From DATHZQ01 sp965216945 (GTDB lineage: Bacteria > Actinomycetota > Acidimicrobiia > Spongiisociales > UBA5794): a stretch of DNA of 64,000 nt. The stretch spans positions 2,914,001 through 2,978,000 of the forward strand of contig CBDCGU010000003.1 in the NCBI GenBank assembly GCA_965216945.1, read 5' to 3'. Below, piece by piece: positions 1-7,687 of the stretch. The position numbers and the translations under genes were made by a program. Below the pieces are notes generated by a model. That model was not told the origin of the DNA. It was given only the letters and a program-made list of their open reading frames with translations, and made no database searches. Each line of letters begins with the position of its first letter. Position 1 is the first letter of the stretch.

Positions 1-42
1 GCCTTTCTCGAGAAGCGAGAGCCAGTCTGGAAGGGCCGGTAG
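1..42 (+). CDS. C-terminal end of an enoyl-CoA hydratase/isomerase-like protein (partial)
   Basis: The window opens inside a reading frame whose last 13 codons read AFLEKREPVWKGR and then TAG. A tail of this kind (F-EKR-P-W-GR) is typical of crotonase-fold enoyl-CoA hydratases, which hydrate trans-2-enoyl-CoA in fatty acid or amino acid degradation. Only the tail is visible, so the call rests on that short match and on the biotin carrier gene starting 6 bp later, consistent with an acyl-CoA metabolism operon. Another CoA-metabolic enzyme cannot be excluded. Confidence 0.5.
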   Translation, partial: AFLEKREPVWKGR

Positions 43-48
43 GGGAGC

Positions 49-258
49 GTGCTCGTTCGCTGCGACATGCTGGCGACCGTGTGGCGGGTGAGGGTCGCCG
101 CCGGCGACCAGGTGGCTGCGGGAGACGAGCTCATCGTGCTCGAGTCGATGAAAATGGAGATTCCGGTGTACGCACCGGCCAACGGCGTGGTCGCGAGCGT
201 GTTGGTCGCTGAGGGCCAATCAGTCGACGAGGGCGATCCGCTCGTACAGCTCGGTTGA
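49..258 (+). CDS. Small biotin/lipoyl carrier protein (BCCP-like)
   Basis: This 69-residue protein is a single biotinyl domain. The biotinylation motif ESMKMEIP lies near residues 32-39, so Lys35 is the predicted biotin-bearing lysine, and the flanking short strands with conserved glycines fit the flattened barrel fold. Such stand-alone domains carry CO2 for acyl-CoA or pyruvate carboxylases in actinobacteria. The GTG start at 49 follows an AGGGGAG sequence, and the N-terminus begins where family members usually begin; an ATG at 67 would cut the first strand. It follows the upstream CoA-enzyme tail by 6 bp, so the two are probably cotranscribed. The partner carboxylase is not in the window. 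Confidence 0.85.
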   Translation: MLVRCDMLATVWRVRVAAGDQVAAGDELIVLESMKMEIPVYAPANGVVASVLVAEGQSVDEGDPLVQLG

Positions 259-265
259 CCGTTGC

Positions 266-904
266 TCAGCCGAAGAGCTCAGCAACGTCGGCGGCGAGTG
301 ACTCCTCGGTCACGGTCCCGAAGTGGCGTTTGGCGATCGTGCCGTCGGCGCTGATGAAGAAGGTGGCGGGGAGACCGAGCGGTCGGTACTCGTCGTTGAC
401 TTCGTCCTTCTCGTCGAAACCCAGCGGGTAGGCCACGCCGATCTCTTCGGCGAACTCCTCGGCTGCGACGACATCGTCCTGGACGGCCACTCCGATGACC
501 GCGACCTCGGGGTGTGCGGTGGCAAACGCATCGATCGCGGGCATCTCGGCCCGACAGGGGAAGCACCACGAGGCCCACAGGTTGAGGATGACGGGACGGC
601 CGTCTTCGGCCAGATGGTGCGACAGCGTGAAGGCGGTGCCGGTGTTGGTGGGTACCGAGAAATCGGGAGCGGCGTCGTCACCGGACGGCCCGTCCGCCTG
701 TGCAGCGAGCTCCTGGAGGGTCGGAGCGTCATCGAGCGCAGCACCGGGTGCCTCGGCCTGCTGTTGTTCGGCATCGTCCAGCACCAGCCACACCCCGGCG
801 GCGACGAGGAGCATCACTGCAGCTGCGATCACGAGCCGGGCGCCGCGGCGCGGCTCAGCAGCGGACCGCGGTGCTGGTTCTTCGGTGATGTCGGAGTCCG
901 TCAT
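266..904 (-). CDS. Membrane-anchored TlpA/ResA-like thioredoxin-fold protein
   Basis: A 212-residue protein with one hydrophobic segment at about residues 24-41, then an extracytoplasmic linker, then a redoxin domain. The active site is WASWCFPCRAEMP, a CxxC in the context typical of TlpA/ResA/CcmG proteins, which reduce disulfides outside the membrane, often during cytochrome c maturation. Its actual substrate is unknown. The frame stays open far upstream, but the ATG at 904 is chosen because the earlier residues are out-of-frame translation of the neighbouring gene and because a TAACGT box lies 8 nt before it, suggesting a leaderless transcript. It is divergent from the sulfite-oxidase-fold gene. 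Confidence 0.85.
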   Translation of the reverse strand: MTDSDITEEPAPRSAAEPRRGARLVIAAAVMLLVAAGVWLVLDDAEQQQAEAPGAALDDAPTLQELAAQADGPSGDDAAPDFSVPTNTGTAFTLSHHLAEDGRPVILNLWASWCFPCRAEMPAIDAFATAHPEVAVIGVAVQDDVVAAEEFAEEIGVAYPLGFDEKDEVNDEYRPLGLPATFFISADGTIAKRHFGTVTEESLAADVAELFG

Positions 905-912
905 CGTCGCCG

Positions 913-918
913 ACGTTA
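913..918 (-). promoter_or_regulatory. Predicted -10 box of the TlpA-like gene
   Basis: TAACGT on the minus strand, separated by 8 nt from the ATG at 904, with no Shine-Dalgarno in between. This fits a leaderless transcript. Confidence 0.4.
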
Positions 919-977
919 GCCATGGGTCGGAACAACGGAGCCTCGCGGGTGGTTGCCGGGGCGACCCGAACCGGAGG

Positions 978-983
978 TACGAT
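978..983 (+). promoter_or_regulatory. Predicted -10 box of the sulfite-oxidase-fold gene
   Basis: TACGAT followed by 6 nt and the ATG at 990. Spacing and lack of a ribosome-binding site suggest the mRNA starts at or next to the start codon. Confidence 0.4.
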
Positions 984-989
984 CCCGCC

Positions 990-1601
990 ATGAGCTTCTT
1001 CACTCGCAAGCGCGAAGAGCTGATCGAACAGGGCATCGATCCGGCTCGTGTGCCGCCGGGGCAATACCACACCGACCGGTTCCCCGTGCTCCACGCCGGC
1101 GTTGTGCCGGACGTGGATCTGACGACTTGGGACTTCGTTGTCGATGGTCTGGTGGCAACGCCGCGGAGGTGGACATGGGACGAGTTCAGGTCGATGCCGG
1201 CCGCGACTCTCACCGCAGACATCCACTGCGTGACCAAGTGGACCAAGCTCGACACCACCTGGGAGGGTGTGCCGGTGCGGGACGTCTGGGAGCAGCTGGA
1301 CGCGGACCCGTCGGCGACCCACGTGCTGATCAACGCGTATCACGGGTTCACCGCCAACCTCCCGATCGAGGACTTCCTGCGGGAAGGCAACCTGTTCGCC
1401 CACACGTACGCAGGCGAAGCGCTGGAGCTCGAGCACGGCTACCCGCTGCGCCTGGTCGTGCCTCATCTGTACTTCTGGAAGTCCGTCAAATGGGTACGTG
1501 GATTCACCGTGATGGACCATGACGAGCCGGGCTTCTGGGAGCGCAACGGCTATCACATGTATGGCGACCCCTTCAAGGAGCAGCGTTTCTGGGGGGACTG
1601 A
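990..1601 (+). CDS. Molybdopterin-dependent oxidoreductase, sulfite oxidase/MsrP fold
   Basis: A 203-residue cytosolic protein of the sulfite-oxidase catalytic-domain family. The segment DIHCVTKWTKLDTTWEGV contains the conserved cysteine (about residue 79) that ligates molybdenum, and W-G-V-P plus the later HLYFWKSVKWV region are also typical. Family members oxidise sulfite or reduce oxidised methionine/S-oxides, but the substrate of this small single-domain subfamily is unknown. There is no Tat signal or dimerisation domain, so it is shorter than true sulfite oxidases. The ATG at 990 is preferred over upstream in-frame codons because the family N-terminus begins there and a TACGAT box sits 6 nt upstream. 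Confidence 0.85.
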   Translation: MSFFTRKREELIEQGIDPARVPPGQYHTDRFPVLHAGVVPDVDLTTWDFVVDGLVATPRRWTWDEFRSMPAATLTADIHCVTKWTKLDTTWEGVPVRDVWEQLDADPSATHVLINAYHGFTANLPIEDFLREGNLFAHTYAGEALELEHGYPLRLVVPHLYFWKSVKWVRGFTVMDHDEPGFWERNGYHMYGDPFKEQRFWGD

Positions 1602-1655
1602 CACATCGTCCGCAGATGCGCACTGGCGGCGGCGGATCTGATCCTTGGGGCCCGT

Positions 1656-2273
1656 GTGAGAGGTGATCTGAGCTCCGTGAGAGCCGTCGTGTTCGACGTC
1701 GGCGAGACGCTCATCGACGAGATGAGCTCGTGGCGTGCGTTTGCCGATCACGTGGGGGTGCCGGTGCAACGTGTCGTGGGCGAGTTGGAGCGTGCGGCGG
1801 CCGAGGGGCGCCATCATCGCGAGGCGCTCGAAACCGCAGCCGGCCGTCCGCTCGTGTCCGGCGAGTTCACGTACGTGCCCGGCCCCGACGATCTCTACCC
1901 GGATGCGATGCCGGCGCTGCGGCGGCTGCAGGAGGCCGGCTACGTCATCGGGATCGTCGGCAACCAACCCGAGGCGATCGAACCCTTCCTGCGGGGTCTC
2001 GGCGCCGAGCTTGCCCTGGTGGGCTCCTCACAACGCTGGGGGGTCGAGAAACCGAATCCGTCGTTCTTCGAACGCATCACCCGCGAGCTCCGCCTGCCGG
2101 CGACTCAAATCGTGTACGTGGGTGATCGAGTCGACAATGACATCCTGCCTGCGGCGAGGGTCGGGATGCGGACGGCGCTGGTCGCCAGAGGACCGTGGGG
2201 TCGGGTTCACTCATCGTGGCCGGAGGCCCGGACGGCGACCGTCGTCGTCGAATCCCTGGACGACCTGTTGTGA
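1656..2273 (+). CDS. HAD-superfamily hydrolase
   Basis: A 205-residue haloacid dehalogenase-like hydrolase. Motif I is FDVGETLID (nucleophile Asp near residue 14), motif III is the lysine in GVEKPNPSFF, and motif IV is YVGDRVDNDI, the metal-binding acidic loop. The helical cap lies between motif I and about residue 85. Proteins like this are mostly phosphatases of small metabolites; the substrate cannot be told. The GTG at 1656 is the longest start; GTG at 1677 would also keep motif I. It is a single gene, followed by a convergent small membrane protein gene. Confidence 0.8.
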   Translation: MRGDLSSVRAVVFDVGETLIDEMSSWRAFADHVGVPVQRVVGELERAAAEGRHHREALETAAGRPLVSGEFTYVPGPDDLYPDAMPALRRLQEAGYVIGIVGNQPEAIEPFLRGLGAELALVGSSQRWGVEKPNPSFFERITRELRLPATQIVYVGDRVDNDILPAARVGMRTALVARGPWGRVHSSWPEARTATVVVESLDDLL

Positions 2274-2295
2274 CGGCGCCGCCGGCGCTCGGGTC

Positions 2296-2457
2296 TCAGA
2301 CGTCCAGGTCGATCTTGGACACGATGGCGAAGAACTCCCGGTCGAAGCGTTCCTGCTCGCTCTCCTTGAAGAGCCCGGCAACCTGTTGCCAGCCGGCGAT
2401 GGAGGTGAACAAACACGCCAATGCCACCGCCGTGCCGATCATCGAAAGCTGAACCAC
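2296..2457 (-). CDS. Predicted small single-pass membrane protein
   Basis: A 53-residue protein with one hydrophobic helix near the N-terminus (around MIGTAVALACLFTSIAG) and a charged C-terminal tail (KESEQERFDREFFAI). The GTG at 2457 has an AGGGAG ribosome-binding sequence 7 nt upstream, which supports translation; an internal ATG at 2442 has none. I recognise no family. It could be a regulator or accessory subunit of a membrane complex, but nothing nearby identifies a partner. The clean ribosome-binding site and the hydrophobic-then-charged layout are the arguments for calling it real. Confidence 0.5.
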   Translation of the reverse strand: MVQLSMIGTAVALACLFTSIAGWQQVAGLFKESEQERFDREFFAIVSKIDLDV

Positions 2458-2839
2458 CCGCTGTCTCCCTCGCCGCTCGTGGGCCGATCTTCGCGGGAGG
2501 GTGTGACACAAACCATGGGCCGCGCGCCTCAAAGGACCCCAAATCCTGGCAAGGTTTTCGCGCCCTGGCCCCAGACGGGCCCGTTTTTCGCGCTTTGCCG
2601 GTCGGCAAGCCTGATCTCGAGGAGAGATCGCACGTAACCTCCGCTGGACCTGCAAGCGTTGCGACCGGTCGACCTGCGGTCCGTAGGCAGGCGGGACGAC
2701 GTCCCGACCGAAAGATGATGCGTTCTTTCGGTCGGCGGAAAGGTCGGCTACCTCCGGACCACGAAGCGCCACACGAGCCGCCGGTACCATGGTTGTACTT
2801 GAGGTCATGAACCGCTGAACCGGACGAAACGAGGCATCC
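2458..2839. other. 382-bp spacer upstream of aconitase
   Basis: No convincing gene. The right part holds nested dyads: GACCGGTC (2663-2670), GGGAC-N3-GTCCC (2693-2705) and an 11-bp perfect repeat (2704-2735). It probably contains the promoters of the small membrane protein and of acnA. Confidence 0.5.
2704..2735. promoter_or_regulatory. Perfect 11-bp inverted repeat upstream of acnA
   Basis: CCGACCGAAAG, 10 nt, CTTTCGGTCGG. It lies 105 nt before the acnA start and overlaps the end of a second dyad. It may be an operator for a dimeric regulator or a leader hairpin; no poly-T follows. Confidence 0.45.
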
Positions 2840-5590
2840 ATGTCGGGCTCACACGACCCCTTCGAGGCACGCACCACGATCGACACGCCGCTGGGGGAGC
2901 GCATCGTGTACCGGCTGGATGCGCTGAAGCACCTCGGCGACATCGACAGCCTTCCCTACACGATCAAGGTCCTGCTCGAATCGGTGCTCCGCAACCACGA
3001 CGGCCACGTCGTGACCGACGACGACGTACAGGCGCTTGCCCAGTACGACGCGTCCAAGGTGGAGGAGACGGAGATCGCGTTCACGCCAGGGCGGGTCGTC
3101 CTGCAGGACTTCACGGGCGTACCTGCCGTCGTCGATCTCGCTGCGATGCGGGCCGCCGTCGTTCGCATGACCGGGGACGAGGCCGCTGCGCAGAAGGTGA
3201 ACCCCCTCGTTCCCAGCGATCTCGTGATCGACCACTCCGTCCAGGTCGACGCCTTCAACTCGGGGATGGCACTTCAGATCAACAGTCAACGCGAGTTCGA
3301 GCGGAACCGCGAACGGTATGAGTTCCTCAAGTGGGGTCAGTCGGCTTTCAGCAACTTCCGTGTGGTTCCTCCCGCCACCGGCATCGTGCATCAAGTGAAC
3401 CTCGAGTACCTCGCCAAGGTGGCCTGGGATGACGGCACCACGCTGTATCCGGACAGCCTGGTCGGCACCGACTCCCACACGACGATGATCAACGGTCTCG
3501 GTGTGGTCGGCTGGGGTGTCGGCGGCATCGAGGCCGAGGCGGCGATGGTCGGCCAGCCGATCTACATGCTGCTGCCGGAAGTCGTGGGTTTCAGACTCAC
3601 CGGCAAGCTTGCCGAAGGCGCCACCGCCACCGATCTCGTGCTGCGCGTTGTGCAGATGCTGCGTGAGCATGGCGTCGTTGGGAAGTTCGTCGAGTTCCAC
3701 GGGCCCGGATTCGCCGACATGCCGCTCGCCAACCGGGCGACGATCGCCAACATGGCGCCCGAGTACGGAGCGACCGTGGGGTTCTTCCCCGTGGACGATC
3801 AGACGCTCAAGTATCTGCGGCTCACCGGCCGGTCCGAGGCGCTGGTGGAGACTGTGGAGCAGTACTACAAGCTGCAAGGCATGTGGCGCGACGACGCCCG
3901 TGAGATCGTCTATTCCGCCAACCTCGAACTCGACATGTCGACCGTCGAGCCGGCACTGGCCGGCCCGAAGCGCCCGCAGGACCGCATCGTGCTGAGCGGG
4001 ATGAAAGACCAGTGGCGCTACGACCTGGCCGAGACGTTCCGCAAGGCGGCTCCGGCGGGTCCGGGCACGGTCGAAGACATGGTCGACGAAGGCGGACCCG
4101 TGGTCGACGAGCCTTCAGCCGAGGCGGAGGATCGCGCCGTGGTCGAATCCGACGGTGCGACCTTCACCCTCCGCCACGGCGCCGTGACGATCGCCGCCAT
4201 CACGTCGTGTACCAACACGTCGAACCCAGACGTCATGGTCGGCGCCGGGCTGGTTGCGCGCAAGGCCAGGGAAAGGGGCCTCACTCGCAAGCCTTGGGTC
4301 AAGACCTCGCTGGCGCCCGGCTCCAAGGTGGTCACCGACTACCTCACCGACAGCGGTCTCATGGAAGATCTCGAGGCGGCCGGCTTCTACCTCGTCGGAT
4401 ACGGGTGCACGACGTGCATCGGCAACTCGGGTCCGCTGCCCGAGGAGATCAGCGCTGCCATCCACGAGCACGATCTCGTCGTTGCGTCGGTGTTGTCGGG
4501 CAACCGCAATTTCGAGGGTCGCATCTCGCCGGACGTCAGAGCCAACTACCTGGCGTCGCCCCCTCTCGTCGTTGCATATGCGCTGGCCGGAACGGTCGAC
4601 ATCGATCTGACGGCGGAGCCGTTGGGTGTCGACACCGACGGCGCCGACGTATTCCTGAGCGACATCTGGCCCACACAGGACGAGATCGCAGAGATCGTGA
4701 GCCGGTCGGTCAAGACCGAGCAGTTCACGGCCGAGTACGGGGCCGTGTTCGAAGGCTCGGAGGAGTGGCTGGCGATCCCGAGCTCGGACGACCCGCTGTA
4801 TGCGTGGAACCCGCACAGCACGTACGTGCAGGAACCCCCGTTCTTCATGGGTCTCGGTCCGGAGGTGACACCGATCGCTCCCATCGAGGGAGCGCGGACG
4901 CTGCTCAAGCTCGGGGACTCTGTCACGACCGATCACATCAGCCCCGCCGGCTCCATCGCCCCCGACTCACCGGCCGGTCGCTACCTCATCGAGAACGGTG
5001 TCGAGCGGCGCATGTTCAACAGCTATGGCTCGCGGCGTGGCAACGATCGAGTGATGACCCGTGGCACGTTTGCCAACATTCGTATCCGCAACGAACTGGC
5101 CCCGGGCACCGAGGGTGGGTTCACGCTGGACTTCACGGATGGACGGGTGAAGACGGTCTACGAGGCGAGCCTCAGCTACAAGGACGAGGGCACGCCGCTC
5201 GTCGTGCTCGCGGGCAAGGACTACGGCATGGGCTCGTCCCGTGATTGGGCCGCCAAGGGGACCTTCGAGCTGGGCGTCAGGGCAGTACTCGCCACGAGCT
5301 TCGAGCGGATCCATCGCTCCAACCTCGTGATGATGGGGGTGCTCCCGCTGACGTTCCCCGATGGGGAGGACGCGGATTCGCTGGGGCTGGACGGCACGGA
5401 GACGTTCTCGATCGCGGTCGACGACGAACTTCAGCCGCGACAGCTCGTCAAGGTGACCGCAACCCGGACGGACGGGGCAACCATCGAGTTCATGGCGACC
5501 TGCCGGTGCGACACTCCCGTTGAGGTCGAATACCTGCGCCACGGTGGCATCCTGCACATGGTCCTCCGCCGCATGGCCGGCGAATCGTGA
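2840..5590 (+). CDS. acnA: Aconitate hydratase A
   Basis: A 916-residue aconitase/IRP1-type enzyme that interconverts citrate and isocitrate in the TCA cycle through a [4Fe-4S] cluster. The three cluster cysteines are visible: Cys457 in SCTNTSNPDVM and Cys523/Cys526 in GYGCTTCIGNSG. The substrate-binding segment DSVTTDHISPAGSI opens the C-terminal swivel domain, and SYGSRRGND and GSSRDWAAKG are also conserved. Length matches the usual 890-940. The ATG at 2840 follows AACGAGG. It stands alone between a long regulatory spacer and a convergent gene. Family members can act as RNA-binding sensors when the cluster is lost; nothing here proves that. Confidence 0.97.
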   Translation: MSGSHDPFEARTTIDTPLGERIVYRLDALKHLGDIDSLPYTIKVLLESVLRNHDGHVVTDDDVQALAQYDASKVEETEIAFTPGRVVLQDFTGVPAVVDLAAMRAAVVRMTGDEAAAQKVNPLVPSDLVIDHSVQVDAFNSGMALQINSQREFERNRERYEFLKWGQSAFSNFRVVPPATGIVHQVNLEYLAKVAWDDGTTLYPDSLVGTDSHTTMINGLGVVGWGVGGIEAEAAMVGQPIYMLLPEVVGFRLTGKLAEGATATDLVLRVVQMLREHGVVGKFVEFHGPGFADMPLANRATIANMAPEYGATVGFFPVDDQTLKYLRLTGRSEALVETVEQYYKLQGMWRDDAREIVYSANLELDMSTVEPALAGPKRPQDRIVLSGMKDQWRYDLAETFRKAAPAGPGTVEDMVDEGGPVVDEPSAEAEDRAVVESDGATFTLRHGAVTIAAITSCTNTSNPDVMVGAGLVARKARERGLTRKPWVKTSLAPGSKVVTDYLTDSGLMEDLEAAGFYLVGYGCTTCIGNSGPLPEEISAAIHEHDLVVASVLSGNRNFEGRISPDVRANYLASPPLVVAYALAGTVDIDLTAEPLGVDTDGADVFLSDIWPTQDEIAEIVSRSVKTEQFTAEYGAVFEGSEEWLAIPSSDDPLYAWNPHSTYVQEPPFFMGLGPEVTPIAPIEGARTLLKLGDSVTTDHISPAGSIAPDSPAGRYLIENGVERRMFNSYGSRRGNDRVMTRGTFANIRIRNELAPGTEGGFTLDFTDGRVKTVYEASLSYKDEGTPLVVLAGKDYGMGSSRDWAAKGTFELGVRAVLATSFERIHRSNLVMMGVLPLTFPDGEDADSLGLDGTETFSIAVDDELQPRQLVKVTATRTDGATIEFMATCRCDTPVEVEYLRHGGILHMVLRRMAGES

Positions 5591-5605
5591 TCACGTGACG
5601 GAGGA

Positions 5606-5639
5606 GGGCGGCAGAACACACGCGTTTGCGCTGCCGCCC
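5606..5639. terminator. Bidirectional terminator between acnA and the CoA-binding gene
   Basis: Perfect 9-bp stem GGGCGGCAG / CTGCCGCCC with a 16-nt loop that itself holds CGC-GTTT-GCG. It sits between convergent genes and has no T-tract. Confidence 0.45.
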
Positions 5640-5711
5640 GTTGACCCGGATCGTGGCGGGCACCACATGCGCAGGAGCCGCCCACGTCCCCGGCCGTGAG
5701 CTACCAGATCG

Positions 5712-6188
5712 TCACACCCGTTTCGGGACGTTGCTCGTGAATGACAGCATGGCCTTCATGATCTTGTGGCCGACGTCTGCGGTGGGCCCGAACATCAGCG
5801 GGCACCCCCCGTCGATCACCTGAATGCCGTTGTCTCGACCGTAGGTGGTGGCGTCGGCGCACACGCTCCCTTCGCCGAACCCGCGGTGCATCCACACATG
5901 TTGGATGCCCAGCTCGGCGCACTCCCGCATCGTCGTCTCGGCGTGCTCAGGTCGGGTGCCGATGACGACGGCATCCACTCCGCCTGGAATCGAGGCGAGG
6001 TTCGGATAGGTGGTATCGCCCTCGGCGTCCGACGCATTGGGGTTGACCGCAAAGACCTCGTAGCCGCGGTCCCGTAGCCGTACGTAGACCGCGTTGCTGC
6101 CATGACCTTTCGGCGCGTGTGACACGCCGGTCACGGCGATGCGGTGGCAATCCAGAAACTCGGCGGCAGCTTCAGTGATCGTGGGCAT
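5712..6188 (-). CDS. CoA-binding domain protein (YccU-like)
   Basis: A 158-residue single Rossmann-like CoA_binding domain. The N-terminal pattern with IAVTGVSHAPKGHGSNAVY, then AVNPNA, DAVVIGT and HVWMHRGFGEGS follows the YccU family, which resembles the CoA-ligase domain of succinyl-CoA synthetase but lacks the catalytic halves. Function is unknown; binding of CoA or a nucleotide is inferred from the fold. The ATG at 6188 has GGAG 6 nt upstream. It is convergent with acnA and divergent from the LLM oxidoreductase. Confidence 0.8.
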   Translation of the reverse strand: MPTITEAAAEFLDCHRIAVTGVSHAPKGHGSNAVYVRLRDRGYEVFAVNPNASDAEGDTTYPNLASIPGGVDAVVIGTRPEHAETTMRECAELGIQHVWMHRGFGEGSVCADATTYGRDNGIQVIDGGCPLMFGPTADVGHKIMKAMLSFTSNVPKRV

Positions 6189-6326
6189 GAGTCGCTCCTA
6201 CGTGCTGTTGGCTCCAGCATCTCGGGCACGGTCTCGCACCGGGTAGAGGAGGAGGTCACGTCGTCGACCGCCGGTCGGTCGCATCGCCGGCGGAACCTGG
6301 TTCGGCTGCGACCGCCGGACCGCTTG

Positions 6327-6332
6327 TAGTGT
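6327..6332 (+). promoter_or_regulatory. Predicted -10 box of the LLM oxidoreductase gene
   Basis: TAGTGT, then 7 nt, then ATG at 6340. No ribosome-binding site fits between, suggesting a leaderless mRNA. Confidence 0.4.
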
Positions 6333-6339
6333 CCGGCCC

Positions 6340-7347
6340 ATGCGTTTTGGAGCCTTCACCCCCCAGGGCTGGCGCCACGATCTCGTGGGTGTGCCGGTCG
6401 AACAGCACTGGTCGACGATTCTGGGCGTCGCCAAGCACATCGAGTCTCTCGGCTACGAGTCGGTGTGGGTCTACGACCACTTCCACCCCGTGCCGCGTCC
6501 GACACAGGAGCCGGTCTATGAGGCATGGACGTTGATGGCGGCACTGGCCGCAGCTACGGACACCGTCCGGCTCGGTCAGATGTGCACCTGCAACTCCTAC
6601 CGCCCGCCGTCGTATCTGGCGAAGGTCGCCGCGTCGATCGACGCCATCTCCGGCGGACGGCTCGAGATGGGCATCGGAGCCGGTTGGTATGAGCACGAGT
6701 ACGACGGCTACGGCTACGAGTTCCCCAAGGCGTCGGTGCGCATCGGCATGCTGCGGGAGGGAGTCGAGATCATGCGGCGTCTCTGGACCGAGGACGTCGT
6801 CGACTATGCGGGTGAGCACTACACCCTCGACGGTGCTCGCTGTCAGCCGAAACCGGTCCAGGACCCGATGATTCCGATGTGGGTCGCAGGCGGGGGAGAG
6901 AAGCTCACCCTCAACGTTGCCGCTCGCTACGCCGATTACACGAACTTCGGCTACACCCTCGATGAGTTCAAGAGAAAGAGTGAGATCCTCGCCCAGCATT
7001 GCTCCGACGTCGGACGGGACTTCGGTGCGATCACGAGGACGACCAACTTCAACCTCGTGATCGGCGAGACCGAGTCGGACGTCGCCGCCCGCGTCGCCTG
7101 GATCAAGGAGCATTTCACGCCTGTGGTCGGGGCCGACGAGGTCGACGCGATGTTCGATGGCAACTACGTGAAGGGTGGTGGCATGGCGGGAACCCCCGAA
7201 CAGGTCGTCGAGCGGCTCAGGAACTGGGAGGCTGCGGGACTGACCTATGCCATCGTCTACTTCCAGGAGGCCGCCGCCGACCGCAGCGGGCTCGAGCTCT
7301 TCGCCACCGAGGTGATCCCGGAGCTCTCTCGACAGGGTGCGGGATGA
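6340..7347 (+). CDS. LLM-class flavin/F420-dependent oxidoreductase
   Basis: A 335-residue luciferase-like monooxygenase-fold protein. The N-terminal FTPQGW strand, AAATDTVRLGQMCTC, ISGGRLEMGIGAGW-EHEYDGYG and PIMWVAGGGEKL-type segments are all typical of the actinobacterial LLM class, most of whose members use coenzyme F420 rather than FMN. The substrate is unknown. The ATG at 6340 is chosen because the family N-terminus starts there and a TAGTGT box lies 7 nt upstream. It is a single-gene unit. Whether F420 or FMN is bound cannot be read from the sequence. Confidence 0.85.
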   Translation: MRFGAFTPQGWRHDLVGVPVEQHWSTILGVAKHIESLGYESVWVYDHFHPVPRPTQEPVYEAWTLMAALAAATDTVRLGQMCTCNSYRPPSYLAKVAASIDAISGGRLEMGIGAGWYEHEYDGYGYEFPKASVRIGMLREGVEIMRRLWTEDVVDYAGEHYTLDGARCQPKPVQDPMIPMWVAGGGEKLTLNVAARYADYTNFGYTLDEFKRKSEILAQHCSDVGRDFGAITRTTNFNLVIGETESDVAARVAWIKEHFTPVVGADEVDAMFDGNYVKGGGMAGTPEQVVERLRNWEAAGLTYAIVYFQEAAADRSGLELFATEVIPELSRQGAG

Positions 7348-7687
7348 GAGGGTCCGCCGGTTCGGCCGTACGACTCACGGGGTTTCCTCCCGATTGATCC
7401 TGAAACGAGCGAGGAGACGCTTCTGCCGGCCTCGGGCTGTGCGGGGGATTGTCGACTCCTGCAACCGGATGCCCGACCGGACGGCGCCGTGATGAGCAGA
7501 CCCGCTCGTGCGTTCACGACGCACAGTCGGGAAACACGTCTCACGAATCATCAACGTTGACGATGCGGTGGTCGGGTAGCGGCGCGATGGTTTGGCCACA
7601 ACTTGGAGTGAAGGCGCGTGGTGGCACCGAATTCCAGTTGGCTGTCACGTAGGTAGGGCTGCCCGGCAATCCGGGCGGGGGCAGGCA
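7348..7687. other. 340-bp spacer containing the leader of the M15 peptidase gene
   Basis: No gene. It contains a GTGCGT-N5-ACGCAC hairpin (7508-7524), a TCAACGTTGA palindrome (7551-7560) and a structured stretch just before the next start codon (7621-7685). Confidence 0.5.
7621..7685 (+). promoter_or_regulatory. Candidate structured mRNA leader of the M15 peptidase gene
   Basis: Two stems can form. The first pairs 7621-7630 with 7637-7640 and 7643-7648 (ten pairs including G-U, one bulged C, loop ATTCCAG). The second is GCCCGG-CAAT-CCGGGC (7661-7676). An alternative pairing, CTGCCC (7659-7664) with GGGCAG (7679-7684), would hide the GGGGGCAGG ribosome-binding region and cannot coexist with the second stem. 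This looks like a translational switch, but I could not match it to a known riboswitch class. Confidence 0.35.

Noticed and set aside
2575..2588. ACGGGCCCGT followed by a T-run as an intrinsic terminator
   Set aside because: The palindrome has no room for a loop, so the remaining stem is too short, and no gene ends just before it on the plus strand.
7348..7687. c-di-AMP (ydaO-type) riboswitch before the M15 peptidase
   Set aside because: Gene context fits, but I could not find the conserved bases of the class (such as the CCGAC-CCG-CAGCTAACC block). Kept only as an unclassified structured leader.
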